A stretch of 63,313 nucleotides of DNA, taken from assembly GCA_964532065.1 (NCBI GenBank), contig CAZHHG010000009.1:1-63313 (forward strand), read 5' to 3'. This document shows positions 1-9,267 of this stretch, one piece after another. Origin of the DNA: DSXH01 sp964532065. GTDB taxonomy: Bacteria; Bacteroidota; Ignavibacteria; Ignavibacteriales; Melioribacteraceae. How positions within the stretch are numbered: the stretch's first letter is position 1; every line of letters starts with the position of its first letter. The notes under the pieces are model-generated. The model was not told the origin of the DNA and ran no database searches. It saw nothing but the letters and a program-made list of their open reading frames with translations. The position numbers were made by a program, and so were the translations under genes.

Positions 1-157
1 GAAAATTGTATTAGGTTTAATTTTCGGAGGCGTTATAGCTGCACCTCTCGGAGCTTTTTTTGCAACTAGAATTAAACCGAAATTATTAATGCTTTCTGTC
101 GGTATTTTAATAATTATTACTTCTTTATTTACTATATCAAAATCTTTAGGTATCTAA
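1..157 (+). CDS. TSUP (TauE/SafE) family permease, C-terminal fragment
   Basis: Only the last 51 codons are in the window (frame starts at base 2, stop at 155-157). The peptide contains GGVIAAPLGAFFATRIKPK followed by a hydrophobic helix (LLMLSVGILIIITSLF). This is the pattern of the last two membrane helices of TauE/SafE-type exporters: a glycine-rich helix with a PLGA motif, a short basic loop, then a final helix. The family moves sulfite, sulfoacetate or other organosulfur anions across the inner membrane, but the substrate cannot be told from this piece. The start lies left of the window. Confidence 0.75.
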   Translation, partial: KIVLGLIFGGVIAAPLGAFFATRIKPKLLMLSVGILIIITSLFTISKSLGI

Positions 158-253
158 GAAAAGATTTATCTTATTAAAAAAAGCATACTATCAGCATAGA
201 GAAATCTACTTATTAGAGCCAAGCATCATTATTATATTCTAACCGTCTTGATT

Positions 254-270
254 ACCGGAATTACTCCGGT
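254..270 (+). terminator. Small hairpin after the TSUP gene, possible terminator
   Basis: ACCGGA and TCCGGT form a 6-bp stem with a 5-base loop, followed by TTTG and a T-rich stretch. It lies about 100 bases after the TSUP stop and 90 bases before the M28 peptidase. The stem is short and the T-run weak, so this is only a candidate. Confidence 0.35.
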
Positions 271-361
271 TTGTCTGCATCTTTAACAGTTCGAATTAAA
301 TTTCATTTTCTGGCTGCGATAGGATATTTTGCGGAGTATTTAAAAATTTGTCAGGTAGAAT

Positions 362-1792
362 ATGAGAACTCTTTTATTATTATTTTTAATCGGTTTCGTT
401 AATTTGTTTCCTCAAGAAGTAAACTCTATAAACGGTAAAGAATTAATTAAAACAGTTGAATTCTTATCCTCTCCTGAATTAGCAGGACGGCTTCCGGGTC
501 ATGCAGGATATGACAAAGCTGTAAAATATATGACTGAGCAGTTCTCAAAAATCAATCTTAAGCCCGGCGGCGATGAAGGATATTTACAGAAGCTAAAGGT
601 TGAATACAACAATATTATTTCCGAAGAGAATTTTACGATAATTAAGAATGGCATTGAATTAAAGTATGAACTGGGTGAGGATTACGTATACAGAGGATTT
701 ACAGGATCTGGTAATTTAACCGCCCAAGCAGTATTCTGCGGATATGGACTATCCCAGCCGGAGCTTGGTTATGATGATTATAAGGGTATCGACGTAAAAG
801 GAAAAGTAGTTGTTGCATTCAAATACAATCCTGCCTGGAATATTAGCGGAAAAGGATTTACAAACGGGAATCCGAGGGAAAAAGCAATTGTAGCTGCAAA
901 ACATGGCGCAGTCGGTATTCTATTTGTCTCCTTTCCTAACGACGCAAATCCACAGAAACCGATCGGAAGCGTGATTCACGGCGAAGGAGAACAGATGACC
1001 GATTTCCCGGAACTCCACATCGATCTGACTGTTGCGGATCAATTGTTCGAAGGATCCGGATACACACTGAAAGAGCTGCAGACAAAAATCGATCAGACTA
1101 AAACTCCCCTTTCAATTCCTCTTCTGCACCAAGTAAAAATCAAAGTGGAAACTGAATATGAGAAAGAGAAAGAGACAGTAAACATAGTCGGATTGCTAGA
1201 AGGATCCGATCCCCTCTTAAAAAACGAATGGCTTATCGTCGGTGCTCATCTTGATCATGTCGGTCAGCAGGCCGGTAAAATTTATTTTCCCGGTGCGAAC
1301 GATAACGGATCGGGTTCTGCTGCAGTGCTCCAAATTGCCAGAGCTTTTGCCGGTAGTGATAAAAAACCAAAACGGTCGGTTGCATTTCTTCTCTTCGCAA
1401 GCGAGGAACAGGGACTTAACGGGGCACAGCATTTTGCGGATAATATACCAGATAAAATGAGTAAAGTAATAGGAATGTTCAATCTTGACTGCATCGGACA
1501 CGGCGATAGCATCCAAGTTGGCGGAGGTTTAAGCGCAAAAGAATTCTGGAATGCCGCTAAGGAAATAGACAAGAATAATTCGGGACTTATGATAGAGAGA
1601 ACCTGGCAAGGCGGAGGAGCCGATGCCGAGCCGTTTTACAGAAAAGGAATTCCTACGTTATATTTCGTTACGACTAACAGCTACGGCCACCTTCATATGC
1701 TGAGCGATAAACCGGAAACACTCAATCCGGAATTGTTAGAGGCTATAACGAAGTTAGCATATTTAACGATTGCAAAAGTATGCAACCGCTAA
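362..1792 (+). CDS. Secreted M28 family zinc aminopeptidase with PA domain
   Basis: 476 aa. An N-terminal signal peptide (MRTLLLLFLIGFVNLFPQ) predicts export. Residues about 110-230 look like a protease-associated (PA) insert, and the catalytic M28 domain follows from about 270. The two-zinc ligand set is visible: H296 in GAHLDHVG, D314 in GANDNGSG, the E348-E349 pair in FASEEQGLNGA, D376 in FNLDCIGH and a histidine near 443-445 in GHLHMLSDK. M28 enzymes remove N-terminal residues from peptides, and this one probably works in the periplasm or outside the cell. It stands alone, with convergent RAYT downstream. The catalytic set looks intact, and the exact peptide specificity is unknown. Confidence 0.88.
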   Translation: MRTLLLLFLIGFVNLFPQEVNSINGKELIKTVEFLSSPELAGRLPGHAGYDKAVKYMTEQFSKINLKPGGDEGYLQKLKVEYNNIISEENFTIIKNGIELKYELGEDYVYRGFTGSGNLTAQAVFCGYGLSQPELGYDDYKGIDVKGKVVVAFKYNPAWNISGKGFTNGNPREKAIVAAKHGAVGILFVSFPNDANPQKPIGSVIHGEGEQMTDFPELHIDLTVADQLFEGSGYTLKELQTKIDQTKTPLSIPLLHQVKIKVETEYEKEKETVNIVGLLEGSDPLLKNEWLIVGAHLDHVGQQAGKIYFPGANDNGSGSAAVLQIARAFAGSDKKPKRSVAFLLFASEEQGLNGAQHFADNIPDKMSKVIGMFNLDCIGHGDSIQVGGGLSAKEFWNAAKEIDKNNSGLMIERTWQGGGADAEPFYRKGIPTLYFVTTNSYGHLHMLSDKPETLNPELLEAITKLAYLTIAKVCNR

Positions 1793-1796
1793 AAAT

Positions 1797-1838
1797 CCTT
1801 GAAGATTAGCAGGTTAATTCCGCAGGAAATCTTCAAGG
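1797..1838. repeat. REP-like inverted repeat at the RAYT 3' end
   Basis: CCTTGAAGATT (1797-1807) and AATCTTCAAGG (1828-1838) are perfect 11-base inverted arms around a 20-base loop. The right arm overlaps the transposase stop codon, and the left arm begins five bases after the M28 peptidase stop. The core word CCTTGAAG recurs in the palindrome at the other end of the transposase gene. It could also act as a transcription stop between the two convergent genes, though no strong T-run follows. Confidence 0.6.
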
Positions 1839-2456
1839 TTGTGGAACTGCCCTGCTTAAATAGTGAATCATCGATATTACATTCTCATATGTGCCATATA
1901 TTTTAATCAGTCCTGTTTTGCACGTAATTGAATTTTCGACATTGTTAATTATCTCATACGCCGATGAGTAAACATATTCATCAGCATGTTTAGACAAGCC
2001 GGCTATAACCGGATTTGAAAGTATGTACTCTACAATCCGCTTGTTATCTGATAAGTGATTTACATATTTCGCCTTTGCCGGTCCTTCAAAAACTACACCG
2101 GTTCTTTGATATTTCTTATTAATGAATTTAGTATGACCATTTATCAAATCACCGACAAACTTCCCAACCTTAAGGTTCTCATCAGTCTGTTTAACTAATA
2201 GATGAAAGTGATTTGGCATCAGGCAGAAAGCCATAATTTCAATCTTATATTTAACGCTGAATTTTCCAAGACGGTTGAGGAAATAGTTATAATCATCTTT
2301 ATCGAAGAATATTTTTGATTTTAGAGTTCCGCGGTTATAAACATGATGGTAAGTATTGGCGTGATAGAACCGATCCAAGTAATCCCCCGCATACTTCGCA
2401 CAAATTAAGGAAATCTGACCTTGAAGGTCAAACTCGTTATATGAATTGCTGACCAT
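1833..2456 (-). CDS. REP-associated tyrosine transposase (RAYT, IS200-like Y1 family)
   Basis: 207 aa from the ATG at 2456; a TTG three bases earlier is also open. The Y1 transposase core is clear: YHHVYNRG near residue 40, the HUH metal-binding motif in CLMPNHFHLLVKQ, and a downstream helix with EYILSNPVIAG, where the conserved tyrosine and NP lie. These enzymes nick single-stranded DNA and are usually domesticated single-copy genes linked to REP palindromes rather than full insertion sequences. Here palindromes sharing the word CCTTGAAG lie at both ends, which fits. The first 35 residues, before the usual start of the core, are partly encoded by the palindrome itself, so the true start could be further in. 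Confidence 0.85.
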   Translation of the reverse strand: MVSNSYNEFDLQGQISLICAKYAGDYLDRFYHANTYHHVYNRGTLKSKIFFDKDDYNYFLNRLGKFSVKYKIEIMAFCLMPNHFHLLVKQTDENLKVGKFVGDLINGHTKFINKKYQRTGVVFEGPAKAKYVNHLSDNKRIVEYILSNPVIAGLSKHADEYVYSSAYEIINNVENSITCKTGLIKIYGTYENVISMIHYLSRAVPQP

Positions 2457-2465
2457 CAAGGTCAG
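2416..2465. repeat. Two REP-like palindromes at the RAYT 5' end
   Basis: TGACCTT-G-AAGGTCA at 2416-2430 is a palindrome with 7-base arms and one central base. Nineteen bases further, CTGACC (2449-2454) and GGTCAG (2460-2465) form a second, looser one. Both share the GACCTTGAAGGTC theme with the inverted repeat at 1797-1838. The first lies inside the predicted N-terminus of the transposase, the second over its start codon. Confidence 0.55.
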
Positions 2466-2487
2466 GGTGGGCTTGGATTTAAAACAA

Positions 2488-2512
2488 AAAACCCCGGCAT
2501 AACCGGGGTTTT
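2488..2512 (-). terminator. Intrinsic terminator of the giant surface protein gene
   Basis: AAAACCCCGG and CCGGGGTTTT form a perfect 10-bp stem around a 5-base loop. Read on the minus strand it is followed by TTTTTTGTTTT. It begins 35 bases after the stop of the 2076-residue gene and separates it from the RAYT gene, which is also on the minus strand. Confidence 0.85.
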
Positions 2513-2546
2513 CTGTTTGCTGAAAGCTTTTCAGCTTTAAGCCTGA

Positions 2547-5500
2547 TTACTTCATGAGTAACATCTTCTTTACTTGTACGAAGTTATCAGCTTCGATTCT
2601 GTAGATATACATACCGCTGGTCATTCTTGAAGCGTCGAAGTTAACAGTATGGAAACCTGCAGGCATTACCTTGTTAACCAATGTAGCAACTTCTTCACCG
2701 AGGATATTGAATATTCTCAATGTAACATTGGATTCTTTCGGTAATCCGAATTTAATGTTAGTTGTCGGGTTGAATGGGTTCGGATAATTCTGAGCGAGTG
2801 AGAACTCTGTCGGAATTTCAGCAACTTCTTCAACGTCGGTTAGACCAACATTTACGTCAAAGCTGTAAGCAAAGAAATCATTGTTAGCTGCATCAGAAGC
2901 AACGATTGTAACAACTGCATCGCCGATTGCAACCGGAGTAAGTTTCAGAGTAGAACCGGTAATAGCTGTTGTAACGATTGTACCGTTGGATGTCTGAGCT
3001 GTATATGTTAACGATCCTACGTTTCCTTCGAATACGTTAGCAAGGTTGTAGCTCTTTTCACCCTGTGACAATACTAACCACTGTTTCGGGATAGCAGTCT
3101 TAATGCTCATGTTAGATTTCAGACCTAATGTAAATACTGCACCACCAAGTCTCAGACCTGCATTAGCATTTTTCTGAATGATGCTTGGTACGCCGCCATT
3201 TACTTCGTTATCATATGGAACACCGATTGTTCCCTGGAATAACCACTGGTTGGTTACGTCAGTTACTAAACCGTGTCTTCTGATAATTCTAACGTTATTA
3301 ATATCATCGAAATCTGTAAATCCTCTAGCAGTTAATTCTAAGTCGAATAATGTTGAAGGTCCAATGCTGGATGGGAAGGAAGCGATTGTCCAGTAGAATG
3401 CAGGATATCTTGCAACATCAATACCAGTAGCAACACCATCAACAATCGGTAATGCAACAGCGCCGCCAGGATTCGAGTTAACATGGTTAACTGTGAATGT
3501 GGAGTTTGGCATTGTCGGTAAACCGAATGATGGATTGAAGGTAATTGCAACAGGTCTGTAAAGTGTCATTGTACCAACCGGGAATTCGAATCTTGATTCA
3601 GAAGATCCGCCTAAGCCGGGTCCGCCACCGTTGAAGGAAACTTTAGAAACATTTCCAACTACGTGAGAGATGTTTGTACCGGTTACGCCTACTCTTGTGA
3701 ATCCTTGTCCACCACCCCAGTTAGGCTGGTTCATTGTGAATACGAGAGGATTTGGAATAACAAATAAACCATTAATGAAAGTAGTTAAAGCACCACCGTT
3801 TCTAACCTGAGCGATGTTGCCACCGGCTAAGGTTACAGTGTTGGTGTTGTTTGTTTTGTTGAATGTTAATGATCCAACTACTGTACCAGCTGCAGGAACA
3901 GTTAATGTAGCGTTTGTAGTACCGGTCCATACGATGTTGCTTGTAGCATTTAATGATCCGGTTGCGGAAACGGTTACGTTACCCTGAGTTGTAATAGTAC
4001 CGTTTGTATAAGCGCCATTAATAACTGTGTTTCCTGTAATTACAAGATTACCAGCATAGTTTGCAACAGTTGCATCGCCGGTAATTGTACTTGTCGGGAA
4101 TCCGGCTGGTATTGTGTTGTTACCAGCACCGTCCAAATCATGATCCATTCTTCCGAATGTACCAGCTAAGGTCATTGTCGGAGCTGTGATGTTTGTGTTG
4201 TAAACAGTTGCATTTGCTGTGCTTGTAACAGGACCGTTTGAAGCTAAAGTAGCATAGGTATAAATGTCTGTTACTTCGTTTAAGCTGGAGAGAACACCTT
4301 TTGTAAGTGTTGCGCTCGCAGTATTGGAAACAGTCAATGTCAATCCGTTAAGGTTGAAGATAATTGTATTAACGCCAGCTGCGCCGGTATTTAATACAAA
4401 GTCGCCAACTGTACGGGCAGCATGTAACTGTAAACCGCCTGTTGTACCGTTAGCAGCGGTTGTAAATACGTTCAGTAATGATACGAAACCAGCTGCATCA
4501 GAGAATTCGCGGGTTGTTGTAGCTCTGAAAGCAGTGTTGATATACTCTAATGTTACCGGACCACCTAACAATCTTGTAGTGGCGCCACCAGCAGCTTCGT
4601 TAATAAGGTTACCATTGTTAACTCTAACCATTGAGTTAGCAGCCATTGTGATTGTATAGATTGTACCGAGAACATTTTCGAAATCGTAGTTACCGGCATT
4701 AAGATAGAGAATTGTGTTAACTGTTACGTTCTTGGAAGCGTTAACATCAATACCGGCACCGTTATCAACGTAAAGACCAGTAACTGTAGCAGGCATTTCA
4801 TTAGCAGGAACTATAATAGCAGCAGCCTGATAATGCAAGTTTATGTCTGTTCCTAATGTACCGAATGTTGGAACATGGCTTAAAATACCGCCATTATTTT
4901 GTCTAACAATCCATGCACCGTTACCCATTGTCAGTTTTGCATTTGCGCCGGTAGCTAAATCACCGGTGTTAGCAAGAACTAATCTCTTGGAGATAGTGAA
5001 AGCATTGTTATTTGGAGCTGCAGCTAATGTAATGTTTCCAGTACCGTTAACGCGAACGTTAGGCAGAATCAAACCGGCAGCGGTTGTCTGGAATGTTTTA
5101 GCTGTTGCGCCGTCAAATACAAATTCACCGTTCTGAGCATTAGTTGAGGTAAGTGAATTTGATGTTGTTGCGTTAACTGTACCAGCAGTAAAAATAAATA
5201 CAGTTGTGTTTGCAAGAGCGTCGTCCATAATAACGTCAACAAGGTTCTGCTCAACAGTACCGCTTGTCAATCTTACGATACCCTGAACAGTAATTGTTGG
5301 TGTACCAGGAACACCGTCGTTATCGAATAATGTAACAGTATTGGTTGTGCTGTTGAAGGTTAAGCTTGGAACTGTGATGCTTCCGCTTAAGCTTACAGTA
5401 ACCGGACCAGTTAAGATCATTTCTGATGCAACGGGGCCAGTATACAAACCAGTTGTATTCCATTCTGTACCAGCATTAGTAAAGTCGAAACCAGCTAATG

Positions 5501-8500
5501 CTAAAGTACCTGTATTTGAGTTTGTGAAGATCTGGTTAACACCCGAGTTGGATATTAACGTTGCGGTGATACCACCGGCATTAGCAGGATCGATGATGAT
5601 TCTTGCTAATCTTGCACCGTTAGTATGAAGACCGCCGGTTGCTCTGTACTGTAAGTAACCCTTTGCTGTTGCACCTGTTGCCAGGAATGAAGTTGTTCCG
5701 GCAGCTGTGAAATTATTTGCGGAATTCCACCAGATGTTGAAATCGTTGAAATCGAATGTTAAGCTTGCACCAGCAATATTGAATGAAGTATTTCCAAATG
5801 CCGGAACTTCAACATCCGTTGTTAAATCAACTGTACCGCCATTCTGAGCAAAGTTGTACATGTCGCCAGGTGACGGAACTGCATCTGCCTGAAGACCTAA
5901 GCTTACATTACCGCTATTAACTACTAGACCAAGATTTGTAGGAGTATTTTTACCAATCTGTTTCAAGCCGTTGATTACAACATCACCGGTTGAGGAAACA
6001 TCGAGGTTTTCAATTAATGCCTGGTCAAGAGCGTTTGTTCCGCCAACAATCGTATGATTACCTGTTCCGGCTAAACCGAACCAGTTACCAGCGTTGTTTT
6101 CAGAAACAGTACCGTAAATTGTATGAGTTGAGGTTGTTGTTGTTGTTGCAACAAGATTTGCACCGAATGGTCTTAAATCTGCATTTCTTGCAACTTCAAC
6201 ATTACCAAGAATTGTTCTTGCATTGTTAACACGAACCGGGAAACCACCAGTTGAAAGAACTGTTAAGTTTCTAACAAGATTGTCGTCCCAAACGTTGTTT
6301 GCAACGTTTTCAGCTACAGCAAGTGTTCCGAAGAATGTTAAATCGTATACTACACTGTTAGCATTGAAATCGCCTGTACCTGCCCATGCGAATACCTGAC
6401 CATCAGGATTACCGTCAACATCTGAATCGTTCAGGTTTCTCCAGATGGAAGGAGGAGCAGCGTCGATCGGGTTGAACTGGCAAGCGTTAGGAATAAATAC
6501 GCCGCCTCTGAAGAGAGTTAATCTGCCTGTCCAGGATACAACAGTTCCGGCAGCAACTGTAATTCTATCGATCGGTTCAGCTAATCTGACTTCGATATTG
6601 GAATATTTTCCGGTACCGCCGATTGTGTGAACAGCATTATCAATTGCAGCGCCTGTCGGGTTATTTGTACCTTCGAATATAACACTACCAAGACCTGATG
6701 AGAAGATCTGTCCGCCATTGGTAATTGTTGTTGCTGTTCCATTACCAACCATACGGATATTTAAGTCACCTAACTGAATAGATGTGTTTGCGTTAACTGT
6801 ACAGCTATTAACTATTTCAACAGAACCGTTCTGAAGAGTAAGGCCTGTACCAACGCCGGATACTGTGAAATCGAATACTTTAAAGTTAGGACCGCCGGCG
6901 CAAATCTGACCCTGTCCGCCTGAGCTGAACTGGAGATTACCGGTTGTATTTGTGAAGTTACCTGATGTACGGTTGAAGTTTCCTTTTACATCAAATGTAT
7001 GAGCACCGCCAAATACAAACGCGCCAACTGCCTGTGTATAATTTCCTTGTAATACAACGTTTCCACCGGTTGTAAATGTACCGTTAGATATATTTACATT
7101 CTGGTTAATCTGTAAAGAAGCAGGTGTTGTAAATACTGCACCGGCTCCGGTAATATAAACAGAACCGGAAATAGTAGCAGGGGTACCTGTCATTGTAAGA
7201 TCGCCACCAGCTGAAAGAGTAACATTACCAACAATGCTAGTTGCCGGGAAACCGCCGGTAACATTGCCAGCGCCTGCAACTTCAACGCTCGGGAATGCGC
7301 CTGCGCCTGCAACAACTGCTACGCCAGCTGCATGTGAGAATTTGAATAAACCGATGTTTATTCCGTTGCTTGTAATACCGCCAACGTTGTTAACTGCGCT
7401 TGTTACCTGACCGCCGTAGGTAATGTCAAGATTAAATGTGTTTAATTTAACTTTTGAACCTGCAGCGCCATTTTCCAAAGTATTATCAGGAGTAACGTTT
7501 GCAGATGTTTTGAAAGTTAAATTGCCGGTTAAGTTAACAGAACCGCCAGTATTGTTTTTCAACATACCATATACGTCAGATCCGCCAATGTTAACTGTTC
7601 CGGTTGAAGTATTTCTTAAAACAACAAAAGCATAATAATTAACGCCGCCAGTTGTAAAAACACCAAATGTCATGTTGGTAATAGACAATGTACCGGTATT
7701 TGTATTCTGAATAAGGTTGGTTTCGTTGTTAGCAACACCATCGCTGAATAGACCAGCTTCATCAAGATCCGAAGCGGTTGTTCCGCCGTGATTGATTGCC
7801 AAACCACCCGGGAATGCTAATGTTCCGGTATTTGTATTCTGAATATATGTGCCCCAAACTTCGTTACGTGAACTAACAGTAACAGCACCATTAAAGGTCA
7901 TTCCGCCTGTATTGGTATTCTGAATTAAGCTTGGTGCAGCAGCAGCGCCAGCGATAGATACTGTTCCGTTGAATACAACTGAAGCTGCATTTGTATTCTG
8001 GATAATACCGCCGGTTGTTGCAGTTAAATTCTGTGCAACTGTTAAAGTACCGGTAGCTTTATTAACAGTTAAAGTGCTACCTGCTAAAGCAGTCTGCAAC
8101 TCACCGCCGGTTGTCTGAGCTGCGGTACCATTATAAACCATTGTACGGTTGGCAGCACTATAAGTAAATGTACCAACAACTGCACCTGCGGTTCTTGTCA
8201 TGGTTAATACTGTTCCACCAACGTTAAAACTAGCCAGACCGCTAACATCAAGTGTACCGGAAGTTAAAGTAATAGCATTGGTAGCTGTATTAGAGAAAGC
8301 ACCATTGTTGATGCTAACACTCTGAACACCTGCATCAGCTGCCTGGAATGCAATAGTTTTTCCTGCGCCAGGATTAACAATAAAAGCACCAGCAACAGGA
8401 CCGTTAAAGTAAACAATATTAGAAGCGTTATAGGTCTGAATGATGAAGGTCATCGATTTTGCACCGGTAAAGCTGATACCATTGGCATCGTTACCGCCTG

Positions 8501-8777
8501 CAACACCGTTTCCATCAAATACAGCTGACTGGTCGAAATAATATTCGCCAGCTTTTACATAAACAGTAGCACCATCCGGGAAAGCTGCATATGCGCCTTC
8601 GAAGGTTCTCTTAGGACCTGTACCCGGAGGGTTGTTTGTTGCGTTAAGACCTGTGTAGCTATCATCACCATCCGTCGAGTTCAAATAACGAACGGTCTGA
8701 CCATAGGAAAGAGAACTTAACACTAACGTTACTAATAACGTCAACGTGCCAAGTTTCAACAGGTTTTTCAAATTCAT
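2547..8777 (-). CDS. Giant secreted beta-helix/repeat surface protein with type IX sorting domain
   Basis: 2076 aa. A signal peptide (first ~26 residues, ending SLSYGQ) is followed by a segment like the start of a right-handed parallel beta-helix (VYVKAGEYYF near residue 75). After that come some 1700 residues rich in G, T, N, A, V and poor in K, R and C, with recurrent units such as IQNTNTGTL and LxFxGxxxxT that suggest stacked beta-strands. The last ~90 residues are a Por/T9SS type A sorting domain: AQNYPNPFNPTTNIKFGLP, GEEVATLVNK, SGMYIYRIEA and a lysine-containing end. It is therefore probably exported by the type IX system to the cell surface. No catalytic motif was recognised; adhesin or surface-layer-like roles are possible. 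A strong terminator follows, and the 5' leader is about 100 bases or longer. Confidence 0.85.
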   Translation of the reverse strand: MNLKNLLKLGTLTLLVTLVLSSLSYGQTVRYLNSTDGDDSYTGLNATNNPPGTGPKRTFEGAYAAFPDGATVYVKAGEYYFDQSAVFDGNGVAGGNDANGISFTGAKSMTFIIQTYNASNIVYFNGPVAGAFIVNPGAGKTIAFQAADAGVQSVSINNGAFSNTATNAITLTSGTLDVSGLASFNVGGTVLTMTRTAGAVVGTFTYSAANRTMVYNGTAAQTTGGELQTALAGSTLTVNKATGTLTVAQNLTATTGGIIQNTNAASVVFNGTVSIAGAAAAPSLIQNTNTGGMTFNGAVTVSSRNEVWGTYIQNTNTGTLAFPGGLAINHGGTTASDLDEAGLFSDGVANNETNLIQNTNTGTLSITNMTFGVFTTGGVNYYAFVVLRNTSTGTVNIGGSDVYGMLKNNTGGSVNLTGNLTFKTSANVTPDNTLENGAAGSKVKLNTFNLDITYGGQVTSAVNNVGGITSNGINIGLFKFSHAAGVAVVAGAGAFPSVEVAGAGNVTGGFPATSIVGNVTLSAGGDLTMTGTPATISGSVYITGAGAVFTTPASLQINQNVNISNGTFTTGGNVVLQGNYTQAVGAFVFGGAHTFDVKGNFNRTSGNFTNTTGNLQFSSGGQGQICAGGPNFKVFDFTVSGVGTGLTLQNGSVEIVNSCTVNANTSIQLGDLNIRMVGNGTATTITNGGQIFSSGLGSVIFEGTNNPTGAAIDNAVHTIGGTGKYSNIEVRLAEPIDRITVAAGTVVSWTGRLTLFRGGVFIPNACQFNPIDAAPPSIWRNLNDSDVDGNPDGQVFAWAGTGDFNANSVVYDLTFFGTLAVAENVANNVWDDNLVRNLTVLSTGGFPVRVNNARTILGNVEVARNADLRPFGANLVATTTTTSTHTIYGTVSENNAGNWFGLAGTGNHTIVGGTNALDQALIENLDVSSTGDVVINGLKQIGKNTPTNLGLVVNSGNVSLGLQADAVPSPGDMYNFAQNGGTVDLTTDVEVPAFGNTSFNIAGASLTFDFNDFNIWWNSANNFTAAGTTSFLATGATAKGYLQYRATGGLHTNGARLARIIIDPANAGGITATLISNSGVNQIFTNSNTGTLALAGFDFTNAGTEWNTTGLYTGPVASEMILTGPVTVSLSGSITVPSLTFNSTTNTVTLFDNDGVPGTPTITVQGIVRLTSGTVEQNLVDVIMDDALANTTVFIFTAGTVNATTSNSLTSTNAQNGEFVFDGATAKTFQTTAAGLILPNVRVNGTGNITLAAAPNNNAFTISKRLVLANTGDLATGANAKLTMGNGAWIVRQNNGGILSHVPTFGTLGTDINLHYQAAAIIVPANEMPATVTGLYVDNGAGIDVNASKNVTVNTILYLNAGNYDFENVLGTIYTITMAANSMVRVNNGNLINEAAGGATTRLLGGPVTLEYINTAFRATTTREFSDAAGFVSLLNVFTTAANGTTGGLQLHAARTVGDFVLNTGAAGVNTIIFNLNGLTLTVSNTASATLTKGVLSSLNEVTDIYTYATLASNGPVTSTANATVYNTNITAPTMTLAGTFGRMDHDLDGAGNNTIPAGFPTSTITGDATVANYAGNLVITGNTVINGAYTNGTITTQGNVTVSATGSLNATSNIVWTGTTNATLTVPAAGTVVGSLTFNKTNNTNTVTLAGGNIAQVRNGGALTTFINGLFVIPNPLVFTMNQPNWGGGQGFTRVGVTGTNISHVVGNVSKVSFNGGGPGLGGSSESRFEFPVGTMTLYRPVAITFNPSFGLPTMPNSTFTVNHVNSNPGGAVALPIVDGVATGIDVARYPAFYWTIASFPSSIGPSTLFDLELTARGFTDFDDINNVRIIRRHGLVTDVTNQWLFQGTIGVPYDNEVNGGVPSIIQKNANAGLRLGGAVFTLGLKSNMSIKTAIPKQWLVLSQGEKSYNLANVFEGNVGSLTYTAQTSNGTIVTTAITGSTLKLTPVAIGDAVVTIVASDAANNDFFAYSFDVNVGLTDVEEVAEIPTEFSLAQNYPNPFNPTTNIKFGLPKESNVTLRIFNILGEEVATLVNKVMPAGFHTVNFDASRMTSGMYIYRIEADNFVQVKKMLLMK

Positions 8778-9207
8778 TTTTTACTCCTAATTAGTTATTG
8801 AAAAAAAAACAACTTTGTTACACACACACTTTCAAACTCTTTAGTCCTTAAGTTGGTAAGAGTTCTGTCATGCTCATGTACCTCCTTTTTTAAAAGGTTA
8901 AGTTGGGAATTGTTTTTTAATTGAATAAAATAAAAAGTTAAATACATGTTTTATATAGCTTTAGCCCAATTGATATATAAATTTACTTTAAAATAAATAA
9001 AAGAATATGATTTTGTCAATCATTTCTTTAATATCAATGTTTGCAAAAAAACCAAAATTCGCAATATTTCCGTCGTATTGTTCTACCAACTGTTGCGAAA
9101 AATAATTAAACATAGATTCCTTGTCAATATATTTTAAAAGAATTTAAAGAAAAATCGCGGTTTGTGAGCTGCGTAAAAGCTTCAATAAACAAAGAACAAT
9201 TTTAATA
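8778..9207. other. Long AT-rich upstream region of the giant gene
   Basis: No real gene is seen here apart from a possible tiny leader ORF at 8848-8877. The region holds a CA-dinucleotide run near 8820 and many A/T runs. A TTGACA hexamer on the minus strand (9019 to 9014) could be a -35-like element, but no convincing partner was found. The promoter of the giant gene is presumably here. Confidence 0.4.
8848..8877 (-). other. Possible 9-codon leader ORF with a strong Shine-Dalgarno sequence
   Basis: On the minus strand AAAGGAGGT stands just before ATGAGCATG, opening a reading frame of nine residues (MSMTELLPT) that ends 70 bases before the giant gene. With the second ATG the spacing to GGAGG is the ideal nine bases. 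Strong Shine-Dalgarno sequences are not the rule in this lineage. This may be a leader peptide or a standby ribosome site, but it may also be chance. Confidence 0.3.
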
Positions 9208-9267
9208 ATCCTGATCTTGCTCTTGTTCCTGATCATGAGCAAGAGCAGGATCATAATCAAGATCATG
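9208..9267. repeat. GATC/GAGCAA hexamer repeat block next to rpiA
   Basis: Imperfect hexamers of the types GATCAA, GAGCAA and GAGCAG appear here in both orientations (TGATCTTGCTCTTG on the left, GAGCAAGAGCAGGATCA on the right), so the block can fold into a hairpin. It begins at the rpiA stop codon. The same words recur at 10245, 10538 and 12026. Confidence 0.7.

Noticed and set aside
4264..4659. Plus-strand frames opposite the giant gene (here and at 3178, 4843, 5341, 5990, 6445, 7423)
   Set aside because: They mirror the repetitive, skewed composition of the minus-strand gene, have no ribosome site or recognisable motif, and the minus strand gives a complete exported protein.
8820..9207. 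tRNA or other structured RNA in the long AT-rich gap
   Set aside because: No cloverleaf, TPsiC-like loop or CCA end was found there or in the other gaps.
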